Below, piece after piece: positions 50,728-61,466 of a stretch of 64,000 nucleotides of DNA (position 1 is its first letter; each line of letters begins with the position of its first letter). This stretch comes from Cellulomonas sp. PhB150 (GTDB lineage: Bacteria > Actinomycetota > Actinomycetes > Actinomycetales > Cellulomonadaceae): the NCBI RefSeq assembly GCF_003755175.1, contig NZ_RKHX01000001.1, positions 806,001 to 870,000 of the forward strand, read 5' to 3'. A program made the translations under genes and the position numbers. The notes under the pieces were generated by a model. It was not told the DNA's origin. It worked only from the letters and a program-made list of their open reading frames with translations, and did not search any database.

Positions 50728-51972
50728 TCAGGAGACGACGGTCGCGAGGTCCGGGGAGGCGACCAGCGACGCCACGCGCGCCGCGGCCTCGGCGATCGCG
50801 CGTCGAGCGGGCGAGCCCGGGGCCACCTCGCGCAGCGTGCGCGCCTCGAGCAGGGCGGTGTCCGTCGCCGCGCGGTCCTCCGGCACCAGGACGGCGTCGA
50901 CGACTCCCGCGTAGCGGGCCAGCGCCTGCGCGACGGCCTCGGCGGGGCGGGGACCGGCGACGGACGCCCGCACACGGTTGACCAGCACCACGCGGGTCGC
51001 CCCCAGGCCGAGGTCGGTGAGCTCGGTCAGCCCGCGCACCAGCCGCTGGATGCCGACGGGGTCCCCACCGCCGACGATCACCACCACGTCGGCGGCCTCG
51101 AGCGTGCGCACGGTGGCGGCGTTGCGCTGGGGCGCGCGGGTGTCGTAGCTGAGCAGCTCGTCCTGCTCGAGGCAGAAGCCCACGTCGACCACGGTCCAGC
51201 GCGCCAGGTCCCGGGCGACGCTCCACACCGTCTCCAGCGCGGACGACGACAGCTCGGGCCAGCGGTCCGCGCGCGACGTCCCGGAGAGGATCCGCAGCTG
51301 GGGCGAGAGCACCGGCGCGAGCCGCGCGAGGGTCGTCACGTCCAGCAGGCCGAGCCCCGCCTGCCGCACGGCCGCGGCCAGACCGGGGGCCTCGTCGAGC
51401 AGCCCGACGACCTGGGCGACGCTGCCGCCGTACGTGTCGGCGTCGGCGAGCAGCACCGAGGCCCCGGTCGCCGCGAGCTCGGCAGCCACGTTGACCGCGA
51501 CGGTCGTGCGCCCCGGGGCGCCTGTCGGACCCCAGACCGCGACGACGTCGCCGCGCGCGCCCGGCCTGGGCGCGGGCGGCGGCGCGGCCGGCTCGCGCAC
51601 CGCGGGCGTGGCGGCCAGCGCGCGCAGGACGGCCGAGACGACGGCGGCCGCGCCCGCCTCGTCGTCGGGCTCCGGCACGACGTCGTCAGCACCCGCACCG
51701 CGCAGTCGCTCGGCCGACCACGCGGCGTCCGCGCTCGCGAGGCCGACGAGCAGGACCCCGGCGGCGCGCAGCGCGTCGACGGCCTCCCGGTCCAGGTGCT
51801 CGAGCGCGCCCGAGGCGACCGCGACGCGACCCAGGCCCGCCTCGGCGGCGGCCAGCAGCTCGGTGAGGTCGGCGCAGCGGCGCGTGACCTGCAGCTGCGG
51901 GTTGGCGTCGAGGGCCTGGACCACCAGCGACTCGGCGACGCCCCGGACCGCGCAGAGGACTCCCAGCGGCAC
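50728..51972 (-). CDS. CpaE/Ssd-like ParA-superfamily ATPase
   Basis: 414 residues. The first ~130 form a receiver-like domain without phospho-acceptor signature. The ParA/MinD domain starts near 165 with a deviant Walker A, GPTGAPGRTTVAV, in which Arg replaces the usual Lys, followed by LLADADTYGGSVAQ and VVVIVGGGDPVGIQRL. Similar proteins are CpaE (pilus localisation) and mycobacterial Ssd (Rv3660c). It follows a CpaB-like gene by one base. The rest of a Flp/Tad pilus locus is not in the window. Confidence 0.75.
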   Translation of the reverse strand: MPLGVLCAVRGVAESLVVQALDANPQLQVTRRCADLTELLAAAEAGLGRVAVASGALEHLDREAVDALRAAGVLLVGLASADAAWSAERLRGAGADDVVPEPDDEAGAAAVVSAVLRALAATPAVREPAAPPPAPRPGARGDVVAVWGPTGAPGRTTVAVNVAAELAATGASVLLADADTYGGSVAQVVGLLDEAPGLAAAVRQAGLGLLDVTTLARLAPVLSPQLRILSGTSRADRWPELSSSALETVWSVARDLARWTVVDVGFCLEQDELLSYDTRAPQRNAATVRTLEAADVVVIVGGGDPVGIQRLVRGLTELTDLGLGATRVVLVNRVRASVAGPRPAEAVAQALARYAGVVDAVLVPEDRAATDTALLEARTLREVAPGSPARRAIAEAAARVASLVASPDLATVVS

Positions 51973-51973
51973 G

Positions 51974-52633
51974 TCAGCCGCCCGTGCCGGGGACGGGGAC
52001 GACGTCGAGCACGCCGTCGGACGCGAGTGCCGCGAGGACGTCCGGCAGCTGGCCCTGCGGCACCAGGACGTGCACCGCGTTGCCACCCGATCCGCCGAGC
52101 GAGCGCTGGGGCCGGCTCACCTCCGCCACCGGCAGGCTGGTCGCGAGCTGACGCGGCTCGTCGGGCTCCCCGTCCGCGCCCGCCGCGGGTGAGAACCAGA
52201 CGTCGACCAGCGCGCCGACCGTCACGTCCCGGGAGGGGGCACGCTCCAGCGGGATCGCCACGGCGCGCACGTCCACGTCCGCCGCGCTGCCCAGCGCGGT
52301 CGCCGGCACGAGCTCGTCCTGCCCGACGACCCGCACCGCGACAGCGTCGTCAGGAAGCGGCTCGTCGGCCCGCAGGTAGTGCTCGAGCTCGCCGTCCGCG
52401 AGCTGCACGTCCGCGACCACGAGGTCGTCGGCAGCGACCCGCTGGCCCGGCACGAGGGCCTCGCGGGCGACGTAGACCGGCACCGTCGTCTGCGCCGACC
52501 GCACGACCCAGGACCCCAGCGCCACCGACGCGGCCACCATCGCGACGCCGACGAGGAGACGCGGGTCCCGCCACCCCGGCCGGCGCAAGCGCGCCGCGAC
52601 GGGTGCGGGCAGATCGAGCACGGCGCTGTCCAT
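51974..52633 (-). CDS. CpaB/RcpC-like SAF-domain protein
   Basis: 219 residues: cytosolic N-terminus (about 28 residues), one membrane helix (LLVGVAMVAASVALGSWVV), then an external SAF domain (VPVYVAREALVPGQRVAADDL) and a C-terminal CpaB-like part (VTVGALVDVWFSP, NAVHVLVPQG). In Flp pilus systems this protein sits at the base of the pilus. Paired with the CpaE-like ATPase. Confidence 0.75.
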   Translation of the reverse strand: MDSAVLDLPAPVAARLRRPGWRDPRLLVGVAMVAASVALGSWVVRSAQTTVPVYVAREALVPGQRVAADDLVVADVQLADGELEHYLRADEPLPDDAVAVRVVGQDELVPATALGSAADVDVRAVAIPLERAPSRDVTVGALVDVWFSPAAGADGEPDEPRQLATSLPVAEVSRPQRSLGGSGGNAVHVLVPQGQLPDVLAALASDGVLDVVPVPGTGG

Positions 52634-52775
52634 CGGCTCTCCGTCCGGTCGGCGGCCTCTCGCGCGAGATCAGGCCTCGGGGCGCCCATCCTGCCCGACC
52701 GAAGGCCGCTTTCGGGGCGAAACGGAAGATTGTGGACAACCCCGATCGAGGGGCGAGCCGTGCCAGACTTCCGCC

Positions 52776-52994
52776 ATGCCCCCGCGGTTCCTCACGCTCG
52801 CCGACGTCAGCGAGGTCCTCAACATCTCCGCGCAGCAGACCTACCAGCTGCTGCACTCCGGCGACCTGCGCGGCATCCAGATCGGCCCCAAGAAGATCTG
52901 GCGCATCGAGGCCAGCGAGCTCGAGGGCTACATCCAGCGGATGTACGAGCGGACCCGGCCGGCGTCGGCCGAGCAGGTCGACGCGGACAGGTAG
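52776..52994 (+). CDS. Excisionase/BldC-type helix-turn-helix protein
   Basis: 72 residues, a single MerR-like winged helix: FLTLADVSEVLNISAQQTYQLL, then LRGIQIGPKKIWRIEASELEGY. Such small proteins in actinobacteria (BldC and relatives) are DNA-binding regulators; nothing nearby suggests a phage excisionase. Divergent from the CpaB-like gene; CAGACT lies six bases before the ATG, so the mRNA may be leaderless. Confidence 0.85.
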   Translation: MPPRFLTLADVSEVLNISAQQTYQLLHSGDLRGIQIGPKKIWRIEASELEGYIQRMYERTRPASAEQVDADR

Positions 52995-53027
52995 CCGCTC
53001 GGGGCTCGCTCGACGTCCGGCGGTCCC

Positions 53028-53555
53028 TCAGCCCGTCCGGATGGTCGCCAAGGACGCGAACGGCACCACGGACGAAGCGGCAGCCCCCCGGGCGTCCCGG
53101 GCGACGACCTCGACGTGGTCGGCGCCGACGGCGCCCAGCACGCCAGCCAGCTCGACGTCACCGGAGCGCACGAGCACGGCGGCACGGTCCCGAGCCAGCA
53201 CGCGCAGGGCGTGCCCGAGCCCGAGTCGACGCTCCACGCGACCCGGCTCCGGCGCGGCGTGCGCGCCGAGCCCCGCGATGGCGACGATCGCGCGCGAGGG
53301 CACCAGCACCCGGCGCTCCCGCTCCTGCCCGACGAGGAGCCACTGCTCCGTGGCATCGATGACCTCGCCCTGGATCACCTCGGCGCCGAGGACGTGGACC
53401 CGGACCTGACGTCCGACGGCCGCCCGTAGCCGATCGACGAGGTGCACCGTCGCGCGCTCGGCGCGCACGAGCTCGGCGACGTCCGCGCGCACGCCAGCAC
53501 GCTCGGCCGCCTCGAGCTGCGCCTCCATGTCCGCGAACAACGCCTCCCACCGCAT
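53028..53555 (-). CDS. Conserved hypothetical protein with helical N-terminus
   Basis: 175 residues. Residues 1-45 are a charged helix (MRWEALFADMEAQLEAAER) and the rest is beta-rich, with two similar stretches (VGRQVRVHVLGAEVIQGEVI and AVLVRSGDVELAGVLGAVGA) that look like small SH3/Sm-like barrels. Not recognised by function; similar proteins occur in other actinobacteria. ATG 53555 is chosen over GTG 53561 because TACGGT lies exactly six bases upstream. Confidence 0.65.
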   Translation of the reverse strand: MRWEALFADMEAQLEAAERAGVRADVAELVRAERATVHLVDRLRAAVGRQVRVHVLGAEVIQGEVIDATEQWLLVGQERERRVLVPSRAIVAIAGLGAHAAPEPGRVERRLGLGHALRVLARDRAAVLVRSGDVELAGVLGAVGADHVEVVARDARGAAASSVVPFASLATIRTG

Positions 53556-53561
53556 GCCCAC

Positions 53562-53567
53562 ACCGTA
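53562..53567 (-). promoter_or_regulatory. Leaderless-type -10 of the 53028-53555 gene
   Basis: TACGGT on the minus strand, then GTGGGC and the ATG at 53555. Confidence 0.55.
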
Positions 53568-53595
53568 GGGGCCGCGGCAGAGCGACGGGGCGGGT

Positions 53596-54366
53596 TCAGA
53601 GCTTGCTGCGGATGAACGTCGCGGCGGCCTTCTCCAGCGTGATGTTGTCGTAGCTGGTGTGGATCTTCATGGCGTCGGCGTTGTCGACGTTCTGGCAGAA
53701 CCGGTCGCCCGCGTAGCAGTACGACCGGATGCGTGACGCGAACGCTGCCAGCTGACCGGCGCCGCGCGGGAACATCCCGCTCCGCGTCCGCTTGACCGAG
53801 TTGAACGACTCCCCCGCGCGGTAGGTCGGGTCCCCGAAGAGCACGACCGCCTTGATGCGCGCCTTCGCCGTGGCCGAGAGCTGGATCGGCTGACCCTTGG
53901 ACAGCGTGTCGCCGATGATGTGCGCGCCCTGGGAGTAGCCGACGAGCACGACGCGGGTCGCCGAGGAGCAGGTCGCGAGGTCCTCGAGCTCCTCGCGCAG
54001 CTCGTAGCGCCCACGCGTCATGCTCGTGACGTACCCGCCCGGCATCGGGAGGCTCGGCCAGATCGACGCCGGGTACTTCAGCGCGGCCGTGCGCACGCCT
54101 GCCGTCGAGAGCGACTGCGTGTAGTACGCCGCGCCGCTCGTGGTGCCGAACCCGCCGTTCGCATAGGTCCGGTCACCGGCACCCGAACCGGTGCCCGCCT
54201 TCTCGTACGACCCGCGGACGCCGATGACGACGACGCTCGCGCAGTGCTTGCTCGAGACGGTGGCCTGCGCGGGCGCTGCCGCCAGCGGGAGCAGGGCGAC
54301 CGCGCACAGGGCGACGATCAGCGTGGTGCGGGTACGGGTCGACGACCTACGGGTGCTGCCGAGCAT
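53596..54366 (-). CDS. Secreted cutinase-family hydrolase
   Basis: 256 residues with an Arg-rich signal peptide ending near APAQA (35). Alpha/beta hydrolase of the cutinase fold: nucleophile S145 in GYSQG, then CYAGDRFC (D221) and H236 in KIHTSYD, the usual order of the triad, with Cys pairs at the expected places (C42/C133 and C217/C224). Cutinases cleave cutin, lipid or polyester esters outside the cell; the true substrate is unknown. AAGGAG before ATG 54366 supports the start (an ATG at 54462 is in frame). Convergent with nothing; divergent from the LysM gene. Confidence 0.88.
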   Translation of the reverse strand: MLGSTRRSSTRTRTTLIVALCAVALLPLAAAPAQATVSSKHCASVVVIGVRGSYEKAGTGSGAGDRTYANGGFGTTSGAAYYTQSLSTAGVRTAALKYPASIWPSLPMPGGYVTSMTRGRYELREELEDLATCSSATRVVLVGYSQGAHIIGDTLSKGQPIQLSATAKARIKAVVLFGDPTYRAGESFNSVKRTRSGMFPRGAGQLAAFASRIRSYCYAGDRFCQNVDNADAMKIHTSYDNITLEKAAATFIRSKL

Positions 54367-54468
54367 GCGCGCTCCTTGGTCAGTGCCGCGTCCACGTCGA
54401 GCGGCCTGCGCACCGTAGCGCACACCGCTCGGGGTGGACACGAAAGGGACGATCGGGTACATCTAAGG

Positions 54469-54481
54469 CAACGAAACGTTG
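54469..54481. promoter_or_regulatory. Small inverted repeat upstream of the LysM gene
   Basis: CAACG-AAA-CGTTG, perfect 5-3-5 repeat in an unusually AT-rich stretch between the cutinase and LysM genes; a possible operator for either. Binding protein unknown. Confidence 0.35.
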
Positions 54482-54516
54482 TCAAAACAGATCACCAGTA
54501 CCCAAGAGGAGTCATC

Positions 54517-55554
54517 ATGGTCAGACGCGTCGATGGGGTGGCTCGGTCCGCAGCTGGTGGCGGGCTGCTCGCAGGTGGCGTCGCGGCCATCGCGGTCGCC
54601 GGCGCGCTGTGCGGCCGGCTGGTCGCAACGGCCTCCACCCCCCTGCTCGGCGTCGACGACATCGTCGAGGCCGCCGTCCTGGGGCTCGGGCTCGCCGCGG
54701 CGTCCTGGCTCGCGCTGTCCTGCGTCGTCGGCGCGCTGTGCGTCGCTGCACGGACCGTCGGAGCGACCTGGCGGTCCGGCGAGCGTGCCGTCCAGCGGTA
54801 CGCCCCCTCGGTCGTCCGGCGGGCGCTCGGGGTCGGCGTCGCGACCTCGCTCGCCGTCGGCCTGGCCTCGGGCGCCGGCGCGGTCGCGCCCCCCGGGGAC
54901 GCCTCGCCGCCAGGGAGCACCGCCGGCACGAGCGCGACGGCCGAGCTGGGCTGGGTCGGCGTGGAGGCCGCCCGCGTCGACTCAGGCTCCGCGGCCTCCG
55001 TCGGCGCGGTGGGAGCATCGGGGTCCGGCGGCGACGCCGCGGGCGCGCACGACGACTTCGGATGGGTCGTCAGCGACGACGCACGGCCCGCGTCGGAACC
55101 CGCGGCTGTACCTCACGCCACGCCCACCGCTCCGCCGACGAGATCTCCCCAGGCGACCGTGGCTCCGAGCGCGACGCCGTCGAGCCCGTCCGCTGACGGC
55201 GCGACCGCGGACGTCGCGTCGCCGGGCTGGCGGTGGTCGCCGATCCCGTGGCCTGCCGGGCCGGCCGCGCCTCCGGTCGACGACCCAGGAGCGGCGATCC
55301 GCCCCGATGCGCGGCAGGCCGTCACCGCGACGGCCGTGGGAGCGACAGTCGTCGTGCACGCCGGGGACTCGCTGTGGAGCATCGCCGAGGCTCACCTCGG
55401 CAGAGGCGGTGCTGCGGCAGGCGTCGAGGAGATCGCCGCGGCGTGGCCCGCCTGGTACGCCGCCAACGCCGACGTCATCGGCGACGACCCCGACAGCATC
55501 CGCCCCGGGCAGCGCCTGGTCGTCCCGACGAGCACCGAGCGGAGCGGACGATGA
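54517..55554 (+). CDS. Membrane-anchored LysM-domain protein
   Basis: 345 residues. Two or three hydrophobic helices lie in the first 130 residues, then a long Ala/Ser/Pro-rich linker, then one LysM domain at about 285-340 (VVHAGDSLWSIAEAHL, then PGQRLVVP). LysM binds peptidoglycan, so the protein should tie the membrane to the wall. No enzymatic domain is visible. AGAGGAG precedes ATG 54517. It overlaps the Rv3235-like gene by ATGA. Confidence 0.8.
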   Translation: MVRRVDGVARSAAGGGLLAGGVAAIAVAGALCGRLVATASTPLLGVDDIVEAAVLGLGLAAASWLALSCVVGALCVAARTVGATWRSGERAVQRYAPSVVRRALGVGVATSLAVGLASGAGAVAPPGDASPPGSTAGTSATAELGWVGVEAARVDSGSAASVGAVGASGSGGDAAGAHDDFGWVVSDDARPASEPAAVPHATPTAPPTRSPQATVAPSATPSSPSADGATADVASPGWRWSPIPWPAGPAAPPVDDPGAAIRPDARQAVTATAVGATVVVHAGDSLWSIAEAHLGRGGAAAGVEEIAAAWPAWYAANADVIGDDPDSIRPGQRLVVPTSTERSGR

Positions 55555-56291
55555 GCGCACTCACCGTCGAGCGGCCGCGCTCGCTCGTCGAGGACCAGTT
55601 CGCCGTCCCCGTCCTGGCCATCGCCCCTGGCGACCACGTGGCAGCACCGGTCGTCGACGCAGCGGCTGGCGAGCCAACCCCCAGCGAGGCGAGAGAGACC
55701 GACCCGCCGACCCTCGGGACCGCCTCGAGCCTGTCGAGCTTCACCGTCGCCGACGCCGGCCTGACGAGCACCGTGCCAACCGCCCCCGCGCCCACGCCGC
55801 GCGTCCGGCTGCTGGCGGCTCGCGCGCCGGGCGCTGCCGCGGTCGCCCACGGCCAGGCGGCGCAGGTGCCGCCGACGCTCACCGAGCGGATCGCCGTGCT
55901 GCGCGCGACCGACCGCTCCCCCGTGCTGGAGGCGGTCGACGAGGACCGGGGCCCGGAGCCCGCCGCGGACCCGGCCCACGTCGCGCGCGCCATCGCGCAC
56001 GCCGTCGTGGAGGTGCTGCTCGGGCGCCGCCCGGTCACCCAGCTCGCCCGCTGGATGACACCGGGCGTCTACGAGACGTTGCAGGGCCGAGCGGCACTCA
56101 CGGCGCGCGTCCTGGGCCCGCGGAACTCCGGACGCGGCGCGGCCGTGCGCCGGGTGCGCGTGTGCGCCGTCGAGCCGCACGTGTGCGAGGCGGGCGTCGT
56201 GGTCGACGACGGCGTACGAGTCCGAGCGGTCGCTCTTCGGCTCGAGACCCACCGCGGCACGTGGCGCACGACGTCGCTCGAGGTCGGCTGA
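55551..56291 (+). CDS. Rv3235 family protein
   Basis: 246 residues. The first ~110 are disordered and Pro/Ala-rich; the conserved part is about 135-246 (ARAIAHAVVEVLLGRRPVTQLARWM, then RVRVCAVEPHVCEAGVVV), ending in ETHRGTWRTTSLEVG. The family lies next to secA in many actinobacteria (Rv3235 in M. tuberculosis); function unknown. It is co-translated with the LysM protein, which hints at a shared cell-envelope task. Convergent with secA across a terminator. Confidence 0.78.
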   Translation: MSALTVERPRSLVEDQFAVPVLAIAPGDHVAAPVVDAAAGEPTPSEARETDPPTLGTASSLSSFTVADAGLTSTVPTAPAPTPRVRLLAARAPGAAAVAHGQAAQVPPTLTERIAVLRATDRSPVLEAVDEDRGPEPAADPAHVARAIAHAVVEVLLGRRPVTQLARWMTPGVYETLQGRAALTARVLGPRNSGRGAAVRRVRVCAVEPHVCEAGVVVDDGVRVRAVALRLETHRGTWRTTSLEVG

Positions 56292-56344
56292 CCCGGCTGC
56301 CTGCCTGTCCGCCTGACGAGCAACCACAAGCCCCCGCGAGAACG

Positions 56345-56381
56345 CCGAGGGCCGCACCCGGTGAACGGGTGCGGCCCTCGG
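56345..56381. terminator. Bidirectional terminator between the Rv3235-like gene and secA
   Basis: Perfect 16-bp stem (arm CCGAGGGCCGCACCCG) with loop GTGAA, 9 bp after the secA stop and 53 bp after the Rv3235-like stop. Confidence 0.8.
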
Positions 56382-56389
56382 TCGGTCGA

Positions 56390-59152
<2,763 letters not shown>

Positions 59153-59308
59153 GCATGACTCCCGACGTGTTCACACCCCGGGCGCCAACGGCGTCGGGGC
59201 GGCTTCGATGACCGGCCGCACGGCCGGGCCCGACCATCGTAGGCGAGGCCGGCGCGCCTGCGGGCGCATCGGCCACACCTCGACGGGATTCCGCCACACG
59301 TGAACGCG

Positions 59309-60583
59309 TCAGGCAGCCAGCACGGCCGCGTGCAGTGCCGGAGCGAGATCCCCGACGAGCGTCCCGCTCGCGTCCGCCACGACCACCTGCTCGAGGCCCA
59401 GCCACTGCGCCATGAGCTCGAGCTCGTCCACGAGGGCCTCGACGACGCTCACGTCGCTCGCGCCGGACCGCGCCGGTGCGGGCGCCCGGTGGACCCCGTG
59501 CACGCGCAGCACCTTGTCCTTGCGGTCCGCCTTGAGGTCGACGAGCGCCTCGATGTGCTCGCCCATGAGGAAAGGCAGCACGTAGTAGCCCCACACGCGC
59601 AGGTGCGCGGGCACGTAGATCTCGATCCGGTAGCGCAGCCCGTACACCTCCTCGAGGCGACGGCGCTCGAAGACCAGCGGGTCGAACGGGCTCAGCAGCG
59701 CCGAGGCCGTCGCCCGGCGCGGGAGCGTCGCGTCGCGGTGCCGGAACACCCGCCGCGGCCACCCGTCGACCGCGACGGGGACGAGCACGCCCTGGTCGAC
59801 GAGGTCGGCGACCGCAGGCTCCACGCGCGCCTGCTTGATCCGGAAGTAGTCGCCGAGGCACTTCTGCGAGCCGATCCCGTGGGCCCGGGCGGAGATCGCC
59901 ACGAGCTCGCGCACGGCGTCCGCGTCGTCCGGCAGGGGCTGCGCAGCGACGGCGGGAGGCAGCACGCGGGAGGTGAGGTCGTAGCGCCGCTCGAACGCGC
60001 CGTTGCGGCCGGCGGAGGTCACCTCGCCGACGAAGAAGAGGTACTCGAGGGCCTGCTTGGCCACGGTCCAGTTCCAGCCCCACTCCGTGGTGCTGCGCGG
60101 CGGAGACGCCTCCATGAGGTCGTGCACCTTGGCCGCGGAGACCGGCCCGTGCTCCGCGACGAGCGCTCGGACCTCGTCGAGCACCGCGCTGCGCTCGCTG
60201 GGCATCGAGGCGATGCCTCCCCACGCCTCGGTCTGGTAGGCCCGGCGCCGCCACTCCAGGAGCCGGAACGTCTCGGGCGGGACGAACGAGGCCTCGTGCG
60301 CCCACGCCTCGACGAGTCGCCGCGGCGCGGTGCCCGCGGCGCGGTCGAGGAGCCCGGTGTCGTACGGCCCGAGCCGGGAGAAGGCGGGCATGAGGTGGGC
60401 ACGGGCGAGCACGTTCACGGAGTCGATCTGCAGCAGGCCGAGCCGGTCGACCACCTGCTGGAACCCGCGCATGGTCACCGGCCCTGCGCGCGACGGGCGC
60501 GGGCCCGCCAGGCCCTGGGCGCGCAGCGCGATCCGGCGGGCCTGGGACAACGAGTAGCGCTCGGCAGCGACCATGACCGCCAT
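59309..60583 (-). CDS. ycaQ: Winged-helix DNA glycosylase of the AlkX (YcaQ) family
   Basis: 424 residues of the HTH_42 family, which unhooks interstrand crosslinks and removes bulky alkylated bases. N-terminal YSLSQARRIALRAQGL and the catalytic motif LLQIDSVNVLARAHLMP are clear. The motif reads Q52-I-D54, the QxD form of E. coli YcaQ/AlkX rather than the QxQ form of AlkZ enzymes tied to antibiotic clusters. C-terminal blocks LLSPFDPLV and GYYVLPFLMGEHI are intact. ATG 60574 is an alternative start. Alone between hpf and secA; no natural-product cluster nearby. Confidence 0.88.
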   Translation of the reverse strand: MAVMVAAERYSLSQARRIALRAQGLAGPRPSRAGPVTMRGFQQVVDRLGLLQIDSVNVLARAHLMPAFSRLGPYDTGLLDRAAGTAPRRLVEAWAHEASFVPPETFRLLEWRRRAYQTEAWGGIASMPSERSAVLDEVRALVAEHGPVSAAKVHDLMEASPPRSTTEWGWNWTVAKQALEYLFFVGEVTSAGRNGAFERRYDLTSRVLPPAVAAQPLPDDADAVRELVAISARAHGIGSQKCLGDYFRIKQARVEPAVADLVDQGVLVPVAVDGWPRRVFRHRDATLPRRATASALLSPFDPLVFERRRLEEVYGLRYRIEIYVPAHLRVWGYYVLPFLMGEHIEALVDLKADRKDKVLRVHGVHRAPAPARSGASDVSVVEALVDELELMAQWLGLEQVVVADASGTLVGDLAPALHAAVLAA

Positions 60584-60672
60584 CCTGCCGTCGCCCACTG
60601 ACACGACGGCGGGGACCGGGCAGAGCGACGCCCGGCCGGGGCATGGCACCGGCCGGGCGTCGGTCGAGGGTG

Positions 60673-61299
60673 TCAGCGAGCGACCGCCGGCACTGCCACG
60701 GGTGTGTCGAGCTTGATGACGCCGTAGCTCCAGCCGCGGCGGCGGTACGCGACCGACGGCTGGGCCGTCTCGGCGTCGACGAAGAGGAAGAAGTCGTGCC
60801 CGACCAGCTCCATCTCGTAGAGCGCGTCGTCGATGGTCATCGGCTGCGCCTCGTGCAGCTTCTCGCGGATCAGCACCGGCGAGTCGCCGAGCATGTGCTC
60901 CGTCACCGACCCGTCGCCCTGCGGCGCGTCCTCGGCCGCCGGCGGTTCCGGCTCGGGCGGGCGGACGTCCACGGGCGTCAGCGGAGTGTGGTTGCGATGG
61001 TCCTTGCGCCGGTCCCGGGTCCGACGCAGGCGCTCGAGCAGCTTGGCGAGCGCCAGGTCGAGGGCCGCGTACCGGTCGTCGGCGCACGCCTCGGCGCGGA
61101 TCACGGGCCCCTTGTCGATGACGGTGAGCTCGACACGCTCACTGCTGTCGGCCTGTCGGGGGTTGACCTCGTGCGAGACGAGGACGTCGATCCGCTGCGC
61201 GCGCGGGGCCAGCTGTTCGACCTTGGCGAGCTTCTGCTCGACGAAGGCGCGGTACTTGGGCAGTACCTCGGTGTGCCGGCCGGCAACCACAATCTCCAT
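60673..61299 (-). CDS. hpf: Long-form ribosome hibernation promoting factor
   Basis: Pairs 70S ribosomes into inactive dimers in slow growth. 208 residues: N-terminal S30AE fold about 1-105 (MEIVVAGRHTEVLPKYRAFVE), a Pro/Glu-rich linker, and the C-terminal dimerisation domain (SPVLIREKLHEAQPMTIDDALYEMELVGHDFFLF). ATG 61299 has AGGAGG six bases upstream. The leader to comF holds two hairpins (GGCGGG/CCCGCC at 61321-61338 and CGCCCC/GGGGCG at 61358-61373). Usual actinobacterial place between comF and secA. Confidence 0.95.
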   Translation of the reverse strand: MEIVVAGRHTEVLPKYRAFVEQKLAKVEQLAPRAQRIDVLVSHEVNPRQADSSERVELTVIDKGPVIRAEACADDRYAALDLALAKLLERLRRTRDRRKDHRNHTPLTPVDVRPPEPEPPAAEDAPQGDGSVTEHMLGDSPVLIREKLHEAQPMTIDDALYEMELVGHDFFLFVDAETAQPSVAYRRRGWSYGVIKLDTPVAVPAVAR

Positions 61300-61466
61300 G
61301 TGAGCCTCCTGGGAGGTGAGGGCGGGACGCAGCCCGCCACGGGTCTCGTGCGTTCGTCGCCCCGGTTGGGGCGCCTTGGCGGCATCACCTCCTCCCACAC
61401 CCCACCCGCGTCACCCCCGCAAGGGTGCGCGCCACGGTGTCGTCGGCAGTCGTAGAGCTCGGACTC

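Noticed and set aside
52701-52740. TTTCG-GGG-CGAAA repeat upstream of the small helix-turn-helix gene as its operator
   Set aside because: Only a 5-bp arm and no second copy; too weak to report as a site.
50320-53409. Plus-strand open frame of 1029 codons
   Set aside because: Antisense to the CpaE/CpaB-like pair; composition is Arg/Gly/Pro-rich and it crosses several gene boundaries.
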